NCBI RefSeq assembly: GCF_020037125.1
Contig: NZ_JAIQDG010000022.1
Span: forward strand, 1-64,000
Direction: 5' to 3'
Origin: Myxococcus sp. RHSTA-1-4
GTDB taxonomy: Bacteria; Myxococcota; Myxococcia; Myxococcales; Myxococcaceae
DNA length: 64,000 nucleotides
The notes under the pieces are model-generated. The model did not search any database. It was not told the origin of the DNA and saw nothing but the letters and a program-made list of their open reading frames with translations. Position 1 is the stretch's first letter. Each line of letters begins with the position of its first letter. Of this stretch, positions 11,525 to 22,258 are shown piece after piece. Made by a program: the position numbers and the translations under genes.

Positions 11525-13951
11525 ATGCTTCCGACCGGTGAGGCCGCGTGGCCGGAGTCGCTCCGGCCGCTCTACGAAGGGGTGACGGGAACTCCGGCGG
11601 CGGAGGCGGTGGCCGCATCCGCGCACTGGCGCGAGTCCTTCGCGCAGTGGGTGCGTGGGGCCTCGCTGGAGGAGCGCACCGTGGCGGAGCTCGCCGCATG
11701 GGCGCGGCTGGACTCCGGTGAGCGGACCCCCGGGGAGCTGCTGTTCCTGCTGTCGTCGTGCGGCGAGCTGCTGTGGCCGTACGCGGCTCCGCATTCCGGA
11801 CTGCTGCGGCGGTTGCTGTGGCGGCAGGAGTCCATGCTGGGCGCGCTGCAAGACACGGGGGACTCCGAGGGCGTGACGCGGCTGCGGCGTGAGACGGACG
11901 CGGTGATGTCCACGGTGCTCACGCGCTACCTGAAGCGGCACCCGGAGTCGCTGCTGACGCTGGTGGAGGATACGCCGTGCACGTTCGACGGGCGGGCGCT
12001 GCGCTTCCAGGGCTCGGTGGAGGTGGACCTCAAGCAGGTGCTGGGGCCGGGGGCGAAGTCGATTGGCCTGCTGGAGCAGTTGCGGGCGCTGCTGCCCACG
12101 ACGCCCGCGGAGGGACGGGACAAGCTGGCGGAGTTCATCCGCTCGCGGGCGGCGCGGATTCCGTGGCGTGAGGCGTCGGAGGTGCTGGCGGAGCGGCTGT
12201 TCTCGCTCGCCACGTCCCCCGAGGGCCGCAGCGGGATGAGTGGCTTCCTCGCGTGCTACCCGGCCGGGCGCCGGGAGCCGGACTGGTGCGCGCGGGCGGG
12301 GATGTTGCTGTCGCGAACGCTGGAGGTGGGTGGCCCGGCGGAGGTGGTGGAGAACCTGTGCGAGCTGCTGGCTCGCTTCGATGCGCCGCCGGTGGATGGC
12401 TTGCGTGGAGCCCTGGGCGCGCTGGTGGGCGGCGACTTCGAGGCCACGGCGGACCTGGGGCCGGTGCGCTTCGTGCTGGACCACTGCCAGGCCACGCTGC
12501 GCAAGGGCGAGCCCGGGCTGGTGCTGACGCTGCTGTGGTTGGAGGAACGGCTGTTCCGCGCGGCGGTGAAGAAGGGCCTGCCGGACGCGTTCGAGCGGCG
12601 CGGCCGGGTGCGCGCGAAGCTGAAGCCCTCGGCGTCGGAGCTCGCCACGCTGTGCTGGCTGGCGGAGGAGTGCGCGGAGCTGTGGCCTCGCTTCGCGGCG
12701 GGCGGAGTGCGGCCGGGGATGGATGAGCTGGCGGCGTGGCGGCAGGAGGTGGCCACGCGGATGGGGCGCAAGCCCATGCTTCGCAAGGCCGCCATCGAGT
12801 TCTTCCTCTGGTGCGCACCGGATGCGGCGTCGTCCGAGGCGGAGCTCGCGGTGCTGGCGCTGGTGCGCACGGCGACGGACCGGCGGCAGGTGCGAAAGCT
12901 GAAGGAGCATCCGTCCTCACGGGTCCGGTTCCGCGTGCGCACGTTGCAGTCGTGGCTGCAAGGGAGCGGGAAGAGTGAGGCGGCGCCTCCCGTGGAGCCG
13001 GCGGGAGGCTCGGGGCCGTCCACGGTGACAGAGGCGCTGCGCCACCTGCATGTGACGCGCGCCGTACCGCTGGGCGGGCGGACCTGGCTGCGGGACAGGG
13101 ACCTGGAGGAGCTGTTGCTCGGGGCCGTGGGGCGGGTGGAGGCGGAGTTCGCCACGCGCTACCCGGAGCGGTTTCGCGAGGACACGGCGGAGCTGGTCGC
13201 GGGACTGCTGGAGGGACTGCGCACCGAGCTGGAGCGCGTGAGGGCGGACCTGTCCGCGTTGCTGACGCAGGGACAGCCGGCGCCGCTGGAGATCGGCTTC
13301 ACGGTGCGGCGTGGCCTGCGTCCGCCTGAGCCGGACGGAGAGGAAGGGGCGCGGCAGGACACTGTTCCGCTGGGGCCAGGCGTAGAGGCGAATCTGGGCA
13401 GCACGGCCCTGGCGGAACCCGCGGTGGAGGCCATTCGCGCCACGTCTCCAGACGAGGAGCTCGCTCCATCCGCACCGTCTCTTCCTCGGTCAGCCGGCGT
13501 GGAAGTGGCCTTCGTCCTCAAGGCCGACGTGGACGGCTTCGTCCGCACCGAGCGCGTCGCGGTCGTGCAGGTGATGAAGCTGGAGCAGCGTGGGGAAGGG
13601 CAGTGGATGCCCACGTTCCGGCTCGGGCGGGAGCACCTGGATGCGCTGCTGTGCCGGACCGATGCCGCGTTCTGCCTGTTCCTGGCTCCTCCGATTCCGC
13701 GCGCCGAGTGCTGGATGGTACCAGCGCGCACGGTGCGCGGATTGATGGAGGCCCAGCGCTCGTTGTCGGGGGTTGGCCGCGAAGGGGTGCGGCGCGTGGC
13801 CCGCTCGCTGGCCTGGTGGCTGGTCGGGGACCTCGTGGGCCTGTGGACGGGAGACGAGCGCCCTGAAGCCCTGGCGTGGGAGGGCACACCGCGAGATGCG
13901 CCGGACTTCGTCGTGGAGCTCAGCCTCCTGGGGCAGAGCTCCAGGCACTGA
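11525..13951 (+). CDS. Large protein of unknown function
   Basis: An 808-residue protein with no signal peptide or membrane helix. Residues 1 to about 480 are alpha-helical and HEAT-like. A Pro/Glu-rich linker lies at about 480-505 and another at 595-655. A compact C-terminal domain (about 660-800) has VAVVQVMKLEQ, then LDALLCRTDAAFCLFL, CWMVPARTVRGL and LAWWLVGDLVGLWTGDE. The order of an acidic strand and a K-x-E strand is loosely reminiscent of PD-(D/E)xK nuclease-like folds, but I cannot confirm catalytic residues. It starts 6 bp after the oxidoreductase gene and may be co-transcribed. Confidence 0.7.
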   Translation: MLPTGEAAWPESLRPLYEGVTGTPAAEAVAASAHWRESFAQWVRGASLEERTVAELAAWARLDSGERTPGELLFLLSSCGELLWPYAAPHSGLLRRLLWRQESMLGALQDTGDSEGVTRLRRETDAVMSTVLTRYLKRHPESLLTLVEDTPCTFDGRALRFQGSVEVDLKQVLGPGAKSIGLLEQLRALLPTTPAEGRDKLAEFIRSRAARIPWREASEVLAERLFSLATSPEGRSGMSGFLACYPAGRREPDWCARAGMLLSRTLEVGGPAEVVENLCELLARFDAPPVDGLRGALGALVGGDFEATADLGPVRFVLDHCQATLRKGEPGLVLTLLWLEERLFRAAVKKGLPDAFERRGRVRAKLKPSASELATLCWLAEECAELWPRFAAGGVRPGMDELAAWRQEVATRMGRKPMLRKAAIEFFLWCAPDAASSEAELAVLALVRTATDRRQVRKLKEHPSSRVRFRVRTLQSWLQGSGKSEAAPPVEPAGGSGPSTVTEALRHLHVTRAVPLGGRTWLRDRDLEELLLGAVGRVEAEFATRYPERFREDTAELVAGLLEGLRTELERVRADLSALLTQGQPAPLEIGFTVRRGLRPPEPDGEEGARQDTVPLGPGVEANLGSTALAEPAVEAIRATSPDEELAPSAPSLPRSAGVEVAFVLKADVDGFVRTERVAVVQVMKLEQRGEGQWMPTFRLGREHLDALLCRTDAAFCLFLAPPIPRAECWMVPARTVRGLMEAQRSLSGVGREGVRRVARSLAWWLVGDLVGLWTGDERPEALAWEGTPRDAPDFVVELSLLGQSSRH

Positions 13952-14043
13952 GTTCCTGGCCCTTTTCACATTCAGGGAGGTGCCCCGTCCCTCTTTGGCA
14001 ACAGGTGCAATCCAGCCCACCTGAGCCAAGGAAGGAATGACTC

Positions 14044-14664
14044 ATGCCCCTCCCCACCATGCGTGCCGCCCAGAGCACGGGCGCTTCGGGAACCTACTTC
14101 AAGGCACGTGGCGGTCTCTCCTCGGAGAGACGCACCTCGCATCCGTCGCGGCGCGAGTCCCCCGCGCGCGCCCATGGCACGGGGAGCGCACCGCGCACGC
14201 GGGGTGGCACGGCGGCCGTGGCGCAGCCCTTCATTGGTCTCGCGGACCTGTTTGGCGGGAACGACTGGGTGCCCACGGGCGGCGTCCCCGCCACCGCGGC
14301 CAACTTCGAGAACCTGCGTCATGCGCCGAACGGGACGATCTGGTGGAGCGAGCTGCGGCAACTCATTCCGGCTGGAACGCCGAACACCTACGAGTTCGGC
14401 CCGCGAGCCCCCCGCGGCTTCAAGTTCGAGTGGGTGGAGCCCGGCCCCACGCGCTACCACGTCCATGGACACGAACCGGACGCCGGAGCGCCCATCGGGG
14501 GCGCTGGCGGCGCGGGCTGGGTCGTCCGCATCAGGCGCAACAACGTGTGGCTGCTCGCCGCGCCCTGGGCTCCCGCGCACCCCGCGGGGATGGCCCCAAC
14601 GGACTGGTCGGCCGCCGGCGGCGCCGCGGCGCTGGCCCACATCCCGTTCGACCCCAATCAGTAG
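14044..14664 (+). CDS. Orphan polymorphic-toxin-domain protein (Ntox30-like)
   Basis: A 206-residue protein. Residues 1-60 are basic and low-complexity with no signal peptide. The rest resembles the polymorphic toxin type 30 domain as I recall it: a GFKFEWVEPGPTRYHVHGHE core, then GWVVRIRRNNVW and a short C-terminal segment. Such domains usually form the tips of large secreted toxins and are predicted nucleases. Here the domain stands nearly alone with a good Shine-Dalgarno sequence (aaggaagga, 8 bases before ATG). No obvious immunity gene is adjacent; the downstream gene is convergent. It could be a solo effector or a genuine non-toxic homologue. Confidence 0.65.
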   Translation: MPLPTMRAAQSTGASGTYFKARGGLSSERRTSHPSRRESPARAHGTGSAPRTRGGTAAVAQPFIGLADLFGGNDWVPTGGVPATAANFENLRHAPNGTIWWSELRQLIPAGTPNTYEFGPRAPRGFKFEWVEPGPTRYHVHGHEPDAGAPIGGAGGAGWVVRIRRNNVWLLAAPWAPAHPAGMAPTDWSAAGGAAALAHIPFDPNQ

Positions 14665-14670
14665 CGGCCC

Positions 14671-15579
14671 TCAGGGCCGGAACTCCCAGTGCCACGGCTC
14701 CGAGGGGACGGTGCGCACGAAGCCGAAGTTCTTCGCGTTGTTGGCGAGCCAGCGGTACGTGGCAGTCCCGGTGCCGCCCACGTTGATGTCCACGGCGATG
14801 CCGCCCTGGTGGTTGGAGTAGCCCGGCTTCGCGGCGAGGTTGCCCGTGCCGTTCTGGTACGCCCGGTATAGGGCCTGCTGTTCCGCCATGGAGCGGAAGC
14901 CGCTGTTGACCTTCAGCGTGATGCCCGCGGACTTCGCCGCCGCGTACATCCGGTTGAAGGCGGCCGCCGCGTCCGAGCGCATCTCCTTCCCGTTCGGGAT
15001 GGCCGCGAGGGAGATCTTCCGGGGCGAGCCATTCACATAGCCGGTGACGACCCGTCCGCCGCTGCCCGTGTTGCCGGTGGACACGTTGCCCTGCACCTTG
15101 ATGCCGAGCTTGTCCCACGTCTTGGGCCCCACCACACCGTCGGCCGCCAGGCCCCGGGACTGCTGGAACGCCTTCACCGCGGCTTCCGTCTTGGGGCCGA
15201 AGGAACCGTCGGCCGTACCGGAATTGAAGCCCAGCACGTTGAGGCGCTGCTGCAGCGCACGCACCGGCTCGCCCTTCGCTCCGAGGCGCAGCGTGGGCCC
15301 CGAGCCACCCGCAGACGCCGTGGCATTAAGCGCGCTCCACGTCTTGGGCCCGACGATGCCGTCGGCGGCGAGCCCCCGGGCCCGCTGGAAGGCCTTCACC
15401 GCGGCCTCCGTCTTGGGGCCGAAGGAGCCATCCGCGGCGCCCGGGTTGAAGCCGGCGGCCTTGAGCTTGTTTTGCAGCGTCACCACGGCGGCGCCCTTCG
15501 AGCCCTCACGGAGCGTGGGCGAAGCGGCGGCGGTCGTCTGGCGGAGGGCGGGGGCGGAGGCTCGGGCGATGGCGACCAT
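14671..15579 (-). CDS. D-Ala-D-Ala carboxypeptidase (M15/VanY type) with two peptidoglycan-binding domains
   Basis: A 302-residue protein. Two PG_binding_1 domains occupy about 20-85 and 95-160, each ending in GLAADG(I/V)VGPKTW and nearly identical, indicating internal duplication. The C-terminal M15B domain (about 185-302) has SGFRS, SNHQGGIAVDI and EPWHWE, giving the expected zinc ligands His, Asp and His. It should trim peptidoglycan stem peptides. No clear cleavable signal peptide is present at this start, so export may use another route, for example as a secreted effector or lysis enzyme. It is convergent with the toxin-domain gene, only 6 bp away. Confidence 0.88.
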   Translation of the reverse strand: MVAIARASAPALRQTTAAASPTLREGSKGAAVVTLQNKLKAAGFNPGAADGSFGPKTEAAVKAFQRARGLAADGIVGPKTWSALNATASAGGSGPTLRLGAKGEPVRALQQRLNVLGFNSGTADGSFGPKTEAAVKAFQQSRGLAADGVVGPKTWDKLGIKVQGNVSTGNTGSGGRVVTGYVNGSPRKISLAAIPNGKEMRSDAAAAFNRMYAAAKSAGITLKVNSGFRSMAEQQALYRAYQNGTGNLAAKPGYSNHQGGIAVDINVGGTGTATYRWLANNAKNFGFVRTVPSEPWHWEFRP

Positions 15580-15599
15580 GGGGGGCGATGGTCCTTTCC

Positions 15600-15678
15600 C
15601 TGAAATCGAGAATCGCCCCTATTTTCCGACGCGCCGCGAGAAAGTTGCCTCGCGGCGCGTCACCCCCGTCGATTTCAG
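15600..15678. repeat. Nested inverted repeat at the 3' end of ileS
   Basis: A perfect 13-bp stem (15628-15640 with 15649-15661, 8-nt loop) lies immediately downstream of ileS. A second perfect 10-bp pair (15600-15609 with 15669-15678) encloses it and overlaps the ileS stop codon. No T-run follows on the minus strand; the flank is ggaaaata. It may act as a terminator or RNA-processing structure between ileS and the peptidase gene. Confidence 0.55.
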
Positions 15679-18600
15679 CCCCGATCCACCCGAATGCGCG
15701 CGGGCAGTCCGTTGAGGCTGACCTCTTCCTCACTGCCGGTGAGACCCTCGGGGCCGACGTGGATTTCGGAGGCCAGCGTCTCGCGGGAGATGAGCTCGCG
15801 GGCCTCGTCCGTCACCCGCTTCACGCGGGCGTCGCCGTCCACCCAGAGGCGGATGCGGTCCGTGTAGCCCAGCTCCATGTCCTTGCGCGCGCCCTGCACG
15901 CGGGCGAGCAGCTCGCGCACGAGGCCCTCGTCCACCAGCGCCTCCGTCAGCTCGGTGTGCAGCACCACCACGCCCACGCCCGCGCCCGCCGCCGCGTAGC
16001 CCGGAGTCGCCTCCACCAGCGTCTCCAGCTCCTCCGCGGGGAACACCATGTCCTCGCCGGCCACGTTCATCGCCACGCGGCCCGTCCGGAGCAGCTCACC
16101 GTGCAGCGCGCGGCCGTCCGCCGAGTCGAACGCCTTGCGCACCGGCGCCAGCTTGGGCCCGAGCCGGCTGCCCACCGCGCGCAGGTTGGGACGCACGCGG
16201 TAGCGCACCACGTCCGCCTCCTTGCTGCCCGGCTCCAGGAAGCGCACCTCGTGGACGTTCAGCTCGTCCGCGATGAGGTCGCGGTACACCGCCACGCGCT
16301 CCGTCAGCTCCTTGCGCGCGAGGATGACGTCCGCGCGCGACAGCGGCTGGCGCACCTTGAGCCGGTTGTCCGTGCGCACCTTCAGGCCCAGCGACACCAG
16401 CTCGCGCACCGCGCCCATCTCCGCCGCGAGCCCCTCGTCCATGAGGCGCTCGTCCACCTCCGGGAAGCGCGCGAGGTGCACGCTCTCCGGCTGGGACACC
16501 GGCCACGGCTTGCGCACCAGGTTGCTCCACAGCTCTTCCGCGAAGAAGGGGATGAAGGGCGCGGACATCGCGGCGATGGTGGTGAGGCACTCGTACAGCG
16601 TGTAGTACGCGTCCCGCTTGTCCTGCTCGAAGCCGGGCGCCCAGTAGCGCGGACGGCCGCGGCGCACGTACCAGTTGGAGAGCGCGTCCACGAGCGCCAC
16701 CAGCCGCTGGGCGGCGTCGTACACCTGGTAGGTGTCCAGGGCCTTGGACACCTCGCGGAGGGCGAACTGCACCTCCGAGAGAATCCACCGGTCCAGCACC
16801 GGCCGCTCCTTCACCTCGCGCCAGCCCTCGCTGCGCCGCACGGCCAGCCACGGCGCCTCGGAAGCGTCCGCGTTGCCCGCGGCCGGATTGAAGCCGTCGA
16901 TGTTCGCGTAGATGGTGAAGAACGAGTAGACGTTGCGCAGCTTGACCTGGAAGTCCTTCTGCAGGAGCCGCACGTTCGCCAGCGAGTGGCGCGTGTTGGA
17001 CCAGGACGGGCTCGCCGCGAAGAAGAACCAGCGGAACGCGTCCGCGCCGGGAGCGCGGGTGGACGGGTCTCTCAGCACCACGCGCTCGGAGGCCGCCAGC
17101 CGGGGCACCTCCACCGGCATCACGTCCGCTCCGCGCGCGGAGGGCGCCACGCCGAGCGCCTGAAGCGCACCGGGGGCGAGCAGGGCCACGCGGCGCTTGA
17201 GCTTCTTGTGCGCCTTCACCGTGACGGTGACGACGGTGTCCGGCCGGTCCGGACGGAAGAGCTGCACCTTGGCGCCCTCCTGGAGGTCCAGGCCCTCCAG
17301 GTCCTCGCGGGCGATGAGCACCACGCCGGCCTCGCCCGGCGCGCCGGCCTCCGCGGCGGTCAGCACCGCGAAGTCCATGCGCACCTCGTCGAGGATGATC
17401 TCCGGCGGGGTGTAGTTGCCCTTGGACTTGGACTCCTTCTTGCCGTCCTTGTCCGAGACGTGGCCGAGCACGATGCAGTTCTTGTACGGCTGCGGCCAGC
17501 CTCGCGGGGGCGTGAGCCCCATGCGCTGCTGCGTCTCCTCGTCGAAGACGAGCGTGCTCACCATCAGCAGCGAGTAGAACCAGCCGCGCGTCTGGTCGAT
17601 GGCCTCGGAGATGAAGTCCGCGGGGAAGGTGCGGTTGAAGACCTCGCGCGAGCCCGGCGCGTGCGGGAAGCCCCACTGCGCGAAGGGCATGCAGCCCGAG
17701 TCGAACCACACGTCCACCACCTCGGGCACGCGCTGGAAGCGCCCCGGGGTGCCGGGCTTCTCGTACGTCACCTTGTCAATCCACGGCTTGTGGACGATGA
17801 GGTGCTCGGTGTTGGCCTCGTGCGGCTTGCCTGCGAGGAAGGCGCGCAGCTCCGCCTCCACCTCGGCCAGGTTGTTGCCCGGCTTCTCACGCAGGGCCTG
17901 GAGAGAGGGGATGGCCTCCACCTCTCCCGTCTCCGAGTGCACCCACAAGGGCAGCGGCGTGCCCCAGTAGCGCTCGCGCGAGAGGGCCCAGTCCACGTTG
18001 TTGGCGAGGAAGTCGCCGAAGCGGCCTTCCTTGATGTGCTCGGGCACCCAGTTGACGGCGCGGTTGTTGGCGATGGCCTGGTCCTTCACCGAGGTGGTGC
18101 GGATGTACCAGGCGGGCCGGGCGTACTGGATGAGCGGGTCGTTGTCCGCGCGCCAGCAGAAGGGGTACTCGTGCTTGTACTGCTCGGTGAGCAGCAGCAG
18201 GCCGCGCTCCTTCAGGTCGCGCTGGATGTCCTTGTCCGCCTCCTTCACGAAGCGGCCCGCAACCAGGGGCACGTCCTCCACGAAGGTGCCGTCCGGCTTC
18301 ACCGCGCAGAAGATTTCGAGCGCGTCCGGGTTGGCGAAGCGCGGCCTGTCACGGCGGAACGTCTCGTAGTCGTCCTCACCGAAGGCTGGCGCCGTGTGGA
18401 CGATGCCCGTGCCACTGTCGAGCGTGACGAAGTCCGCGCCCACCACGCGCCACGCCTGCGCGTCCGTGCCGCCGTCCTTGAGGGGCAGCTCCACGTTGCC
18501 GGCGCGCTTGAAGTAGAGGTCGAAGGGCGGGGTGTAGCGCCGGCCCACCAGCTCGCTGCCCTTCTGCGTGGCCAGCACGGGCAGGTCCTTCTTGAGCTTC

Positions 18601-19409
18601 TTCGCCAGCTCCTCCCGCAGCGCCGCGGCGAGGATGAGCTTGCGGTCCCCCGCGTCCACGGTGACGTAGTCCACGGACGGGTTGATGGCCGCGTACATGT
18701 TGGACGGCAGCGTCCAGGGCGTGGTGGTCCAGATGAGCAGCGCGGTGTCCGGCGTGTCACGCAGCGGGAAGGCGACGTAGACGCTCGGGTCGTCCACCGT
18801 CTTGTAGCCGAGGCCCACCTCGGCGGCGCTCAGCGCGGTGCCGCCCTGCGGCCACCACCACACCACCTTGTGGCCCTGGTACAGCAGGCCCTTGCGGTAC
18901 AGCTCGGACAGCGCCCACCACACGCTCTCCACGAAGCTGCGGTGATAGGTGACATACGCCGTCTTCAGGTCCACCCAGAAGCCGATGCGCTCGGTGAGCC
19001 GCTCCCACTCGGTGGTGTACCGGAAGACGGACTCGATGCAGCGCTCGGTGAAGGGCTCCACGCCGTAGCGTTCAATCTCCGCCTTGCCGTGGATGCGCAG
19101 CTCCTTCTCGACCTCCACCTCCACGGGCAGGCCGTGGGTGTCCCAGCCGGCCTTGCGGGGGACGTAGTGCCCCCGCATCGTCTGGTAGCGGGGGAACAGG
19201 TCCTTGATGACGCGCGTGAGGACGTGGCCGTTGTGGGGCAGGCCGTTCGCCGTGGGCGGGCCCTCGTAGAAGACGAAGCTGGGGGCTCCCTCGCGGCCCT
19301 CGAGCGTGCGCTCGAAGATGCGGCGCTCCTTCCAGAAGGACAGGATGCGGCGCTCGTCCGCGGGGAAGTCGAGTTCGTTGGAAACCGTGGAAAAGAGGGG
19401 CTGAGCCAT
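15675..19409 (-). CDS. ileS: Isoleucyl-tRNA synthetase, type 2, with inserted domain
   Basis: A 1,244-residue class I synthetase charging tRNA-Ile. The HIGH-equivalent is GLPHNGH (56-62) and the KMSKS-equivalent is KESKSKGN (about 658-665). A CP1 editing domain lies between them and the anticodon-binding and C-terminal regions follow. The overall pattern is that of the eukaryote-like type 2 enzymes associated with mupirocin tolerance. These are normally about 1,050 residues. The excess is largely a ~110-residue insertion (about 678-787) between the KMSKS loop and GADAFRWFFF, which reads like a small beta-barrel domain. It is a single-gene unit. Confidence 0.97.
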   Translation of the reverse strand: MAQPLFSTVSNELDFPADERRILSFWKERRIFERTLEGREGAPSFVFYEGPPTANGLPHNGHVLTRVIKDLFPRYQTMRGHYVPRKAGWDTHGLPVEVEVEKELRIHGKAEIERYGVEPFTERCIESVFRYTTEWERLTERIGFWVDLKTAYVTYHRSFVESVWWALSELYRKGLLYQGHKVVWWWPQGGTALSAAEVGLGYKTVDDPSVYVAFPLRDTPDTALLIWTTTPWTLPSNMYAAINPSVDYVTVDAGDRKLILAAALREELAKKLKKDLPVLATQKGSELVGRRYTPPFDLYFKRAGNVELPLKDGGTDAQAWRVVGADFVTLDSGTGIVHTAPAFGEDDYETFRRDRPRFANPDALEIFCAVKPDGTFVEDVPLVAGRFVKEADKDIQRDLKERGLLLLTEQYKHEYPFCWRADNDPLIQYARPAWYIRTTSVKDQAIANNRAVNWVPEHIKEGRFGDFLANNVDWALSRERYWGTPLPLWVHSETGEVEAIPSLQALREKPGNNLAEVEAELRAFLAGKPHEANTEHLIVHKPWIDKVTYEKPGTPGRFQRVPEVVDVWFDSGCMPFAQWGFPHAPGSREVFNRTFPADFISEAIDQTRGWFYSLLMVSTLVFDEETQQRMGLTPPRGWPQPYKNCIVLGHVSDKDGKKESKSKGNYTPPEIILDEVRMDFAVLTAAEAGAPGEAGVVLIAREDLEGLDLQEGAKVQLFRPDRPDTVVTVTVKAHKKLKRRVALLAPGALQALGVAPSARGADVMPVEVPRLAASERVVLRDPSTRAPGADAFRWFFFAASPSWSNTRHSLANVRLLQKDFQVKLRNVYSFFTIYANIDGFNPAAGNADASEAPWLAVRRSEGWREVKERPVLDRWILSEVQFALREVSKALDTYQVYDAAQRLVALVDALSNWYVRRGRPRYWAPGFEQDKRDAYYTLYECLTTIAAMSAPFIPFFAEELWSNLVRKPWPVSQPESVHLARFPEVDERLMDEGLAAEMGAVRELVSLGLKVRTDNRLKVRQPLSRADVILARKELTERVAVYRDLIADELNVHEVRFLEPGSKEADVVRYRVRPNLRAVGSRLGPKLAPVRKAFDSADGRALHGELLRTGRVAMNVAGEDMVFPAEELETLVEATPGYAAAGAGVGVVVLHTELTEALVDEGLVRELLARVQGARKDMELGYTDRIRLWVDGDARVKRVTDEARELISRETLASEIHVGPEGLTGSEEEVSLNGLPARIRVDRG

Positions 19410-19445
19410 GGCGCGGGGAAGATAGCACCAGGGCTCGCCGGGGAA

Positions 19446-20831
19446 TTACCCAACCAACTCCACCTTCTCCAGGTAGTTCGGGACGTGGGTCTTCCAACCT
19501 TTTGCCTGCACCCGCTGCTGGAGGGCCGCCAGCGCCTCGGGCTCGCCGTGGACGAGCAGCGTCTGCCGGGGTGGCGACTCGAAGCCCTCCATCCAGCGCA
19601 TCGTCTCCGTCCAGTCCGCGTGCGCGGAGAAGCCGCTCACCGACTGGATGTCCGCGGCCACCGGCACCATCTGCCCGTGGATGCGGACCTCCTTCTCCCC
19701 ATCCAGCATCCGCCGCCCGCGCGAGCCCACGGACTGATAACCCACGAACAGCACCGTGTTGCGAGCATCCGGCAGCCGGTGCTTCAGGTGGTGCAGCACC
19801 CGTCCGCCCGTGGCCATGCCGGACGCTGAGATGATGATGGCCGGGCCCTCGTGCAGGTTCAGCCGCTGACTCTCCTGGGGTGAGGTGACGAACTTCGTCC
19901 GCCGCGTGGCCAGCGGGGAGGACCCACGCTCCATCCGCGACTTCATCACCAGGTCGTGCTCCTCCGGGTGCGCCAGGTAGATGGGCGTCGCGTCACACGC
20001 CATGGGCGAGTCCACGAACACGTCCACCACGGGTATCCGCTTCTCGTCCTCCAGCTGGCGCAGGTGGTAGAGCAGCTCCTGCGTCCGGCCCACCGCGAAC
20101 GCGGGAATCAGCACCACGCCGCCGCGCTCGAACGCGCCCATCACCGCTTCGCGGAGCGATTCAATCGGCTTCGTCTCCTTGTGCTGGCGGTCTCCGTAGG
20201 TGCTCTCCACCACCAGCGTCGTCGCCGAGGCCACGCTCTGCGGGTCTCTCAGGATGGGCGCGTGGTAGCGCCCCAGGTCGCCGCTGAACACCACCCGCTG
20301 CCGGGTGCTCTTCAGGTCGAAGATGCACACCGCCGAGCCCAGGATGTGGCCCGCCCGGTAGAAGGTGAGGGTGATGCCCGGGAGGATTTCCTTCGGCCGC
20401 TCGTAGCCGAACGTCTCGAAGAGCCCCACGGCCCGCTCCGCGTCCGGCACCGTGTACAGCGGCAGCGCCGGGTGGTGCTTGGAGAAGCCCTCCTTGTTCG
20501 CGTAGCGCGCCTCCTCCTCGTGCAGGTGCGCCGAGTCCGGCAGCAGCAGCGCGGCCAGGTCTCTCGTCCCGGGCGTGGAGTACACGGGGCCGTCGTAGCC
20601 GTCGCGCACCACCCTGGGCAGGTCGCCCGTGTGGTCGATGTGAGCGTGGGTCAGGACGATGGCGTCCAGGCTGGAGGGCGAGAGGGGGAGCGGTTGCCAG
20701 TTCCGCTGGCGCAGCTCCTTCTGACCCTGGAACAGACCGCAGTCGACGAGCACCTTCCGGCCGTCGTGTTCGAGGAGGAATTTGGAGCCGGTCACCGTGC
20801 CGGCGGCACCGAGAAAGTGGATGGAGGCCAT
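19446..20831 (-). CDS. MBL-fold/beta-CASP RNA-processing exonuclease-like protein
   Basis: A 461-residue protein starting MASIHFLGAAGTVTGSKF. The metallo-beta-lactamase signature THAHIDHTG, the later GHILGSA and SGDLGR supply metal ligands. The beta-CASP part has the motif A region (VVESTYGDR), ISASGMATGGRVLHHL and the C-terminal FSAHAD. This architecture is that of the bacterial CPSF-73-like nucleases and predicts RNA endo- or exonuclease activity. The ATG at 20831 is preferred; an upstream start at 20906 would add a non-conserved extension. It is divergent from the FHA/sigma-54 gene. Confidence 0.93.
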   Translation of the reverse strand: MASIHFLGAAGTVTGSKFLLEHDGRKVLVDCGLFQGQKELRQRNWQPLPLSPSSLDAIVLTHAHIDHTGDLPRVVRDGYDGPVYSTPGTRDLAALLLPDSAHLHEEEARYANKEGFSKHHPALPLYTVPDAERAVGLFETFGYERPKEILPGITLTFYRAGHILGSAVCIFDLKSTRQRVVFSGDLGRYHAPILRDPQSVASATTLVVESTYGDRQHKETKPIESLREAVMGAFERGGVVLIPAFAVGRTQELLYHLRQLEDEKRIPVVDVFVDSPMACDATPIYLAHPEEHDLVMKSRMERGSSPLATRRTKFVTSPQESQRLNLHEGPAIIISASGMATGGRVLHHLKHRLPDARNTVLFVGYQSVGSRGRRMLDGEKEVRIHGQMVPVAADIQSVSGFSAHADWTETMRWMEGFESPPRQTLLVHGEPEALAALQQRVQAKGWKTHVPNYLEKVELVG

Positions 20832-20866
20832 GGGCCCACAGTCTAGCGTGATAACGTGTGCCGCCC

Positions 20867-22246
<1,380 letters not shown>

Positions 22247-22258
22247 GACGGGGGCAGC

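Noticed and set aside
15588..19829. 1,413-codon plus-strand frame antisense to ileS
   Set aside because: His/Arg/Ala-rich composition typical of the opposite strand of a GC-rich gene; ileS is unmistakable.
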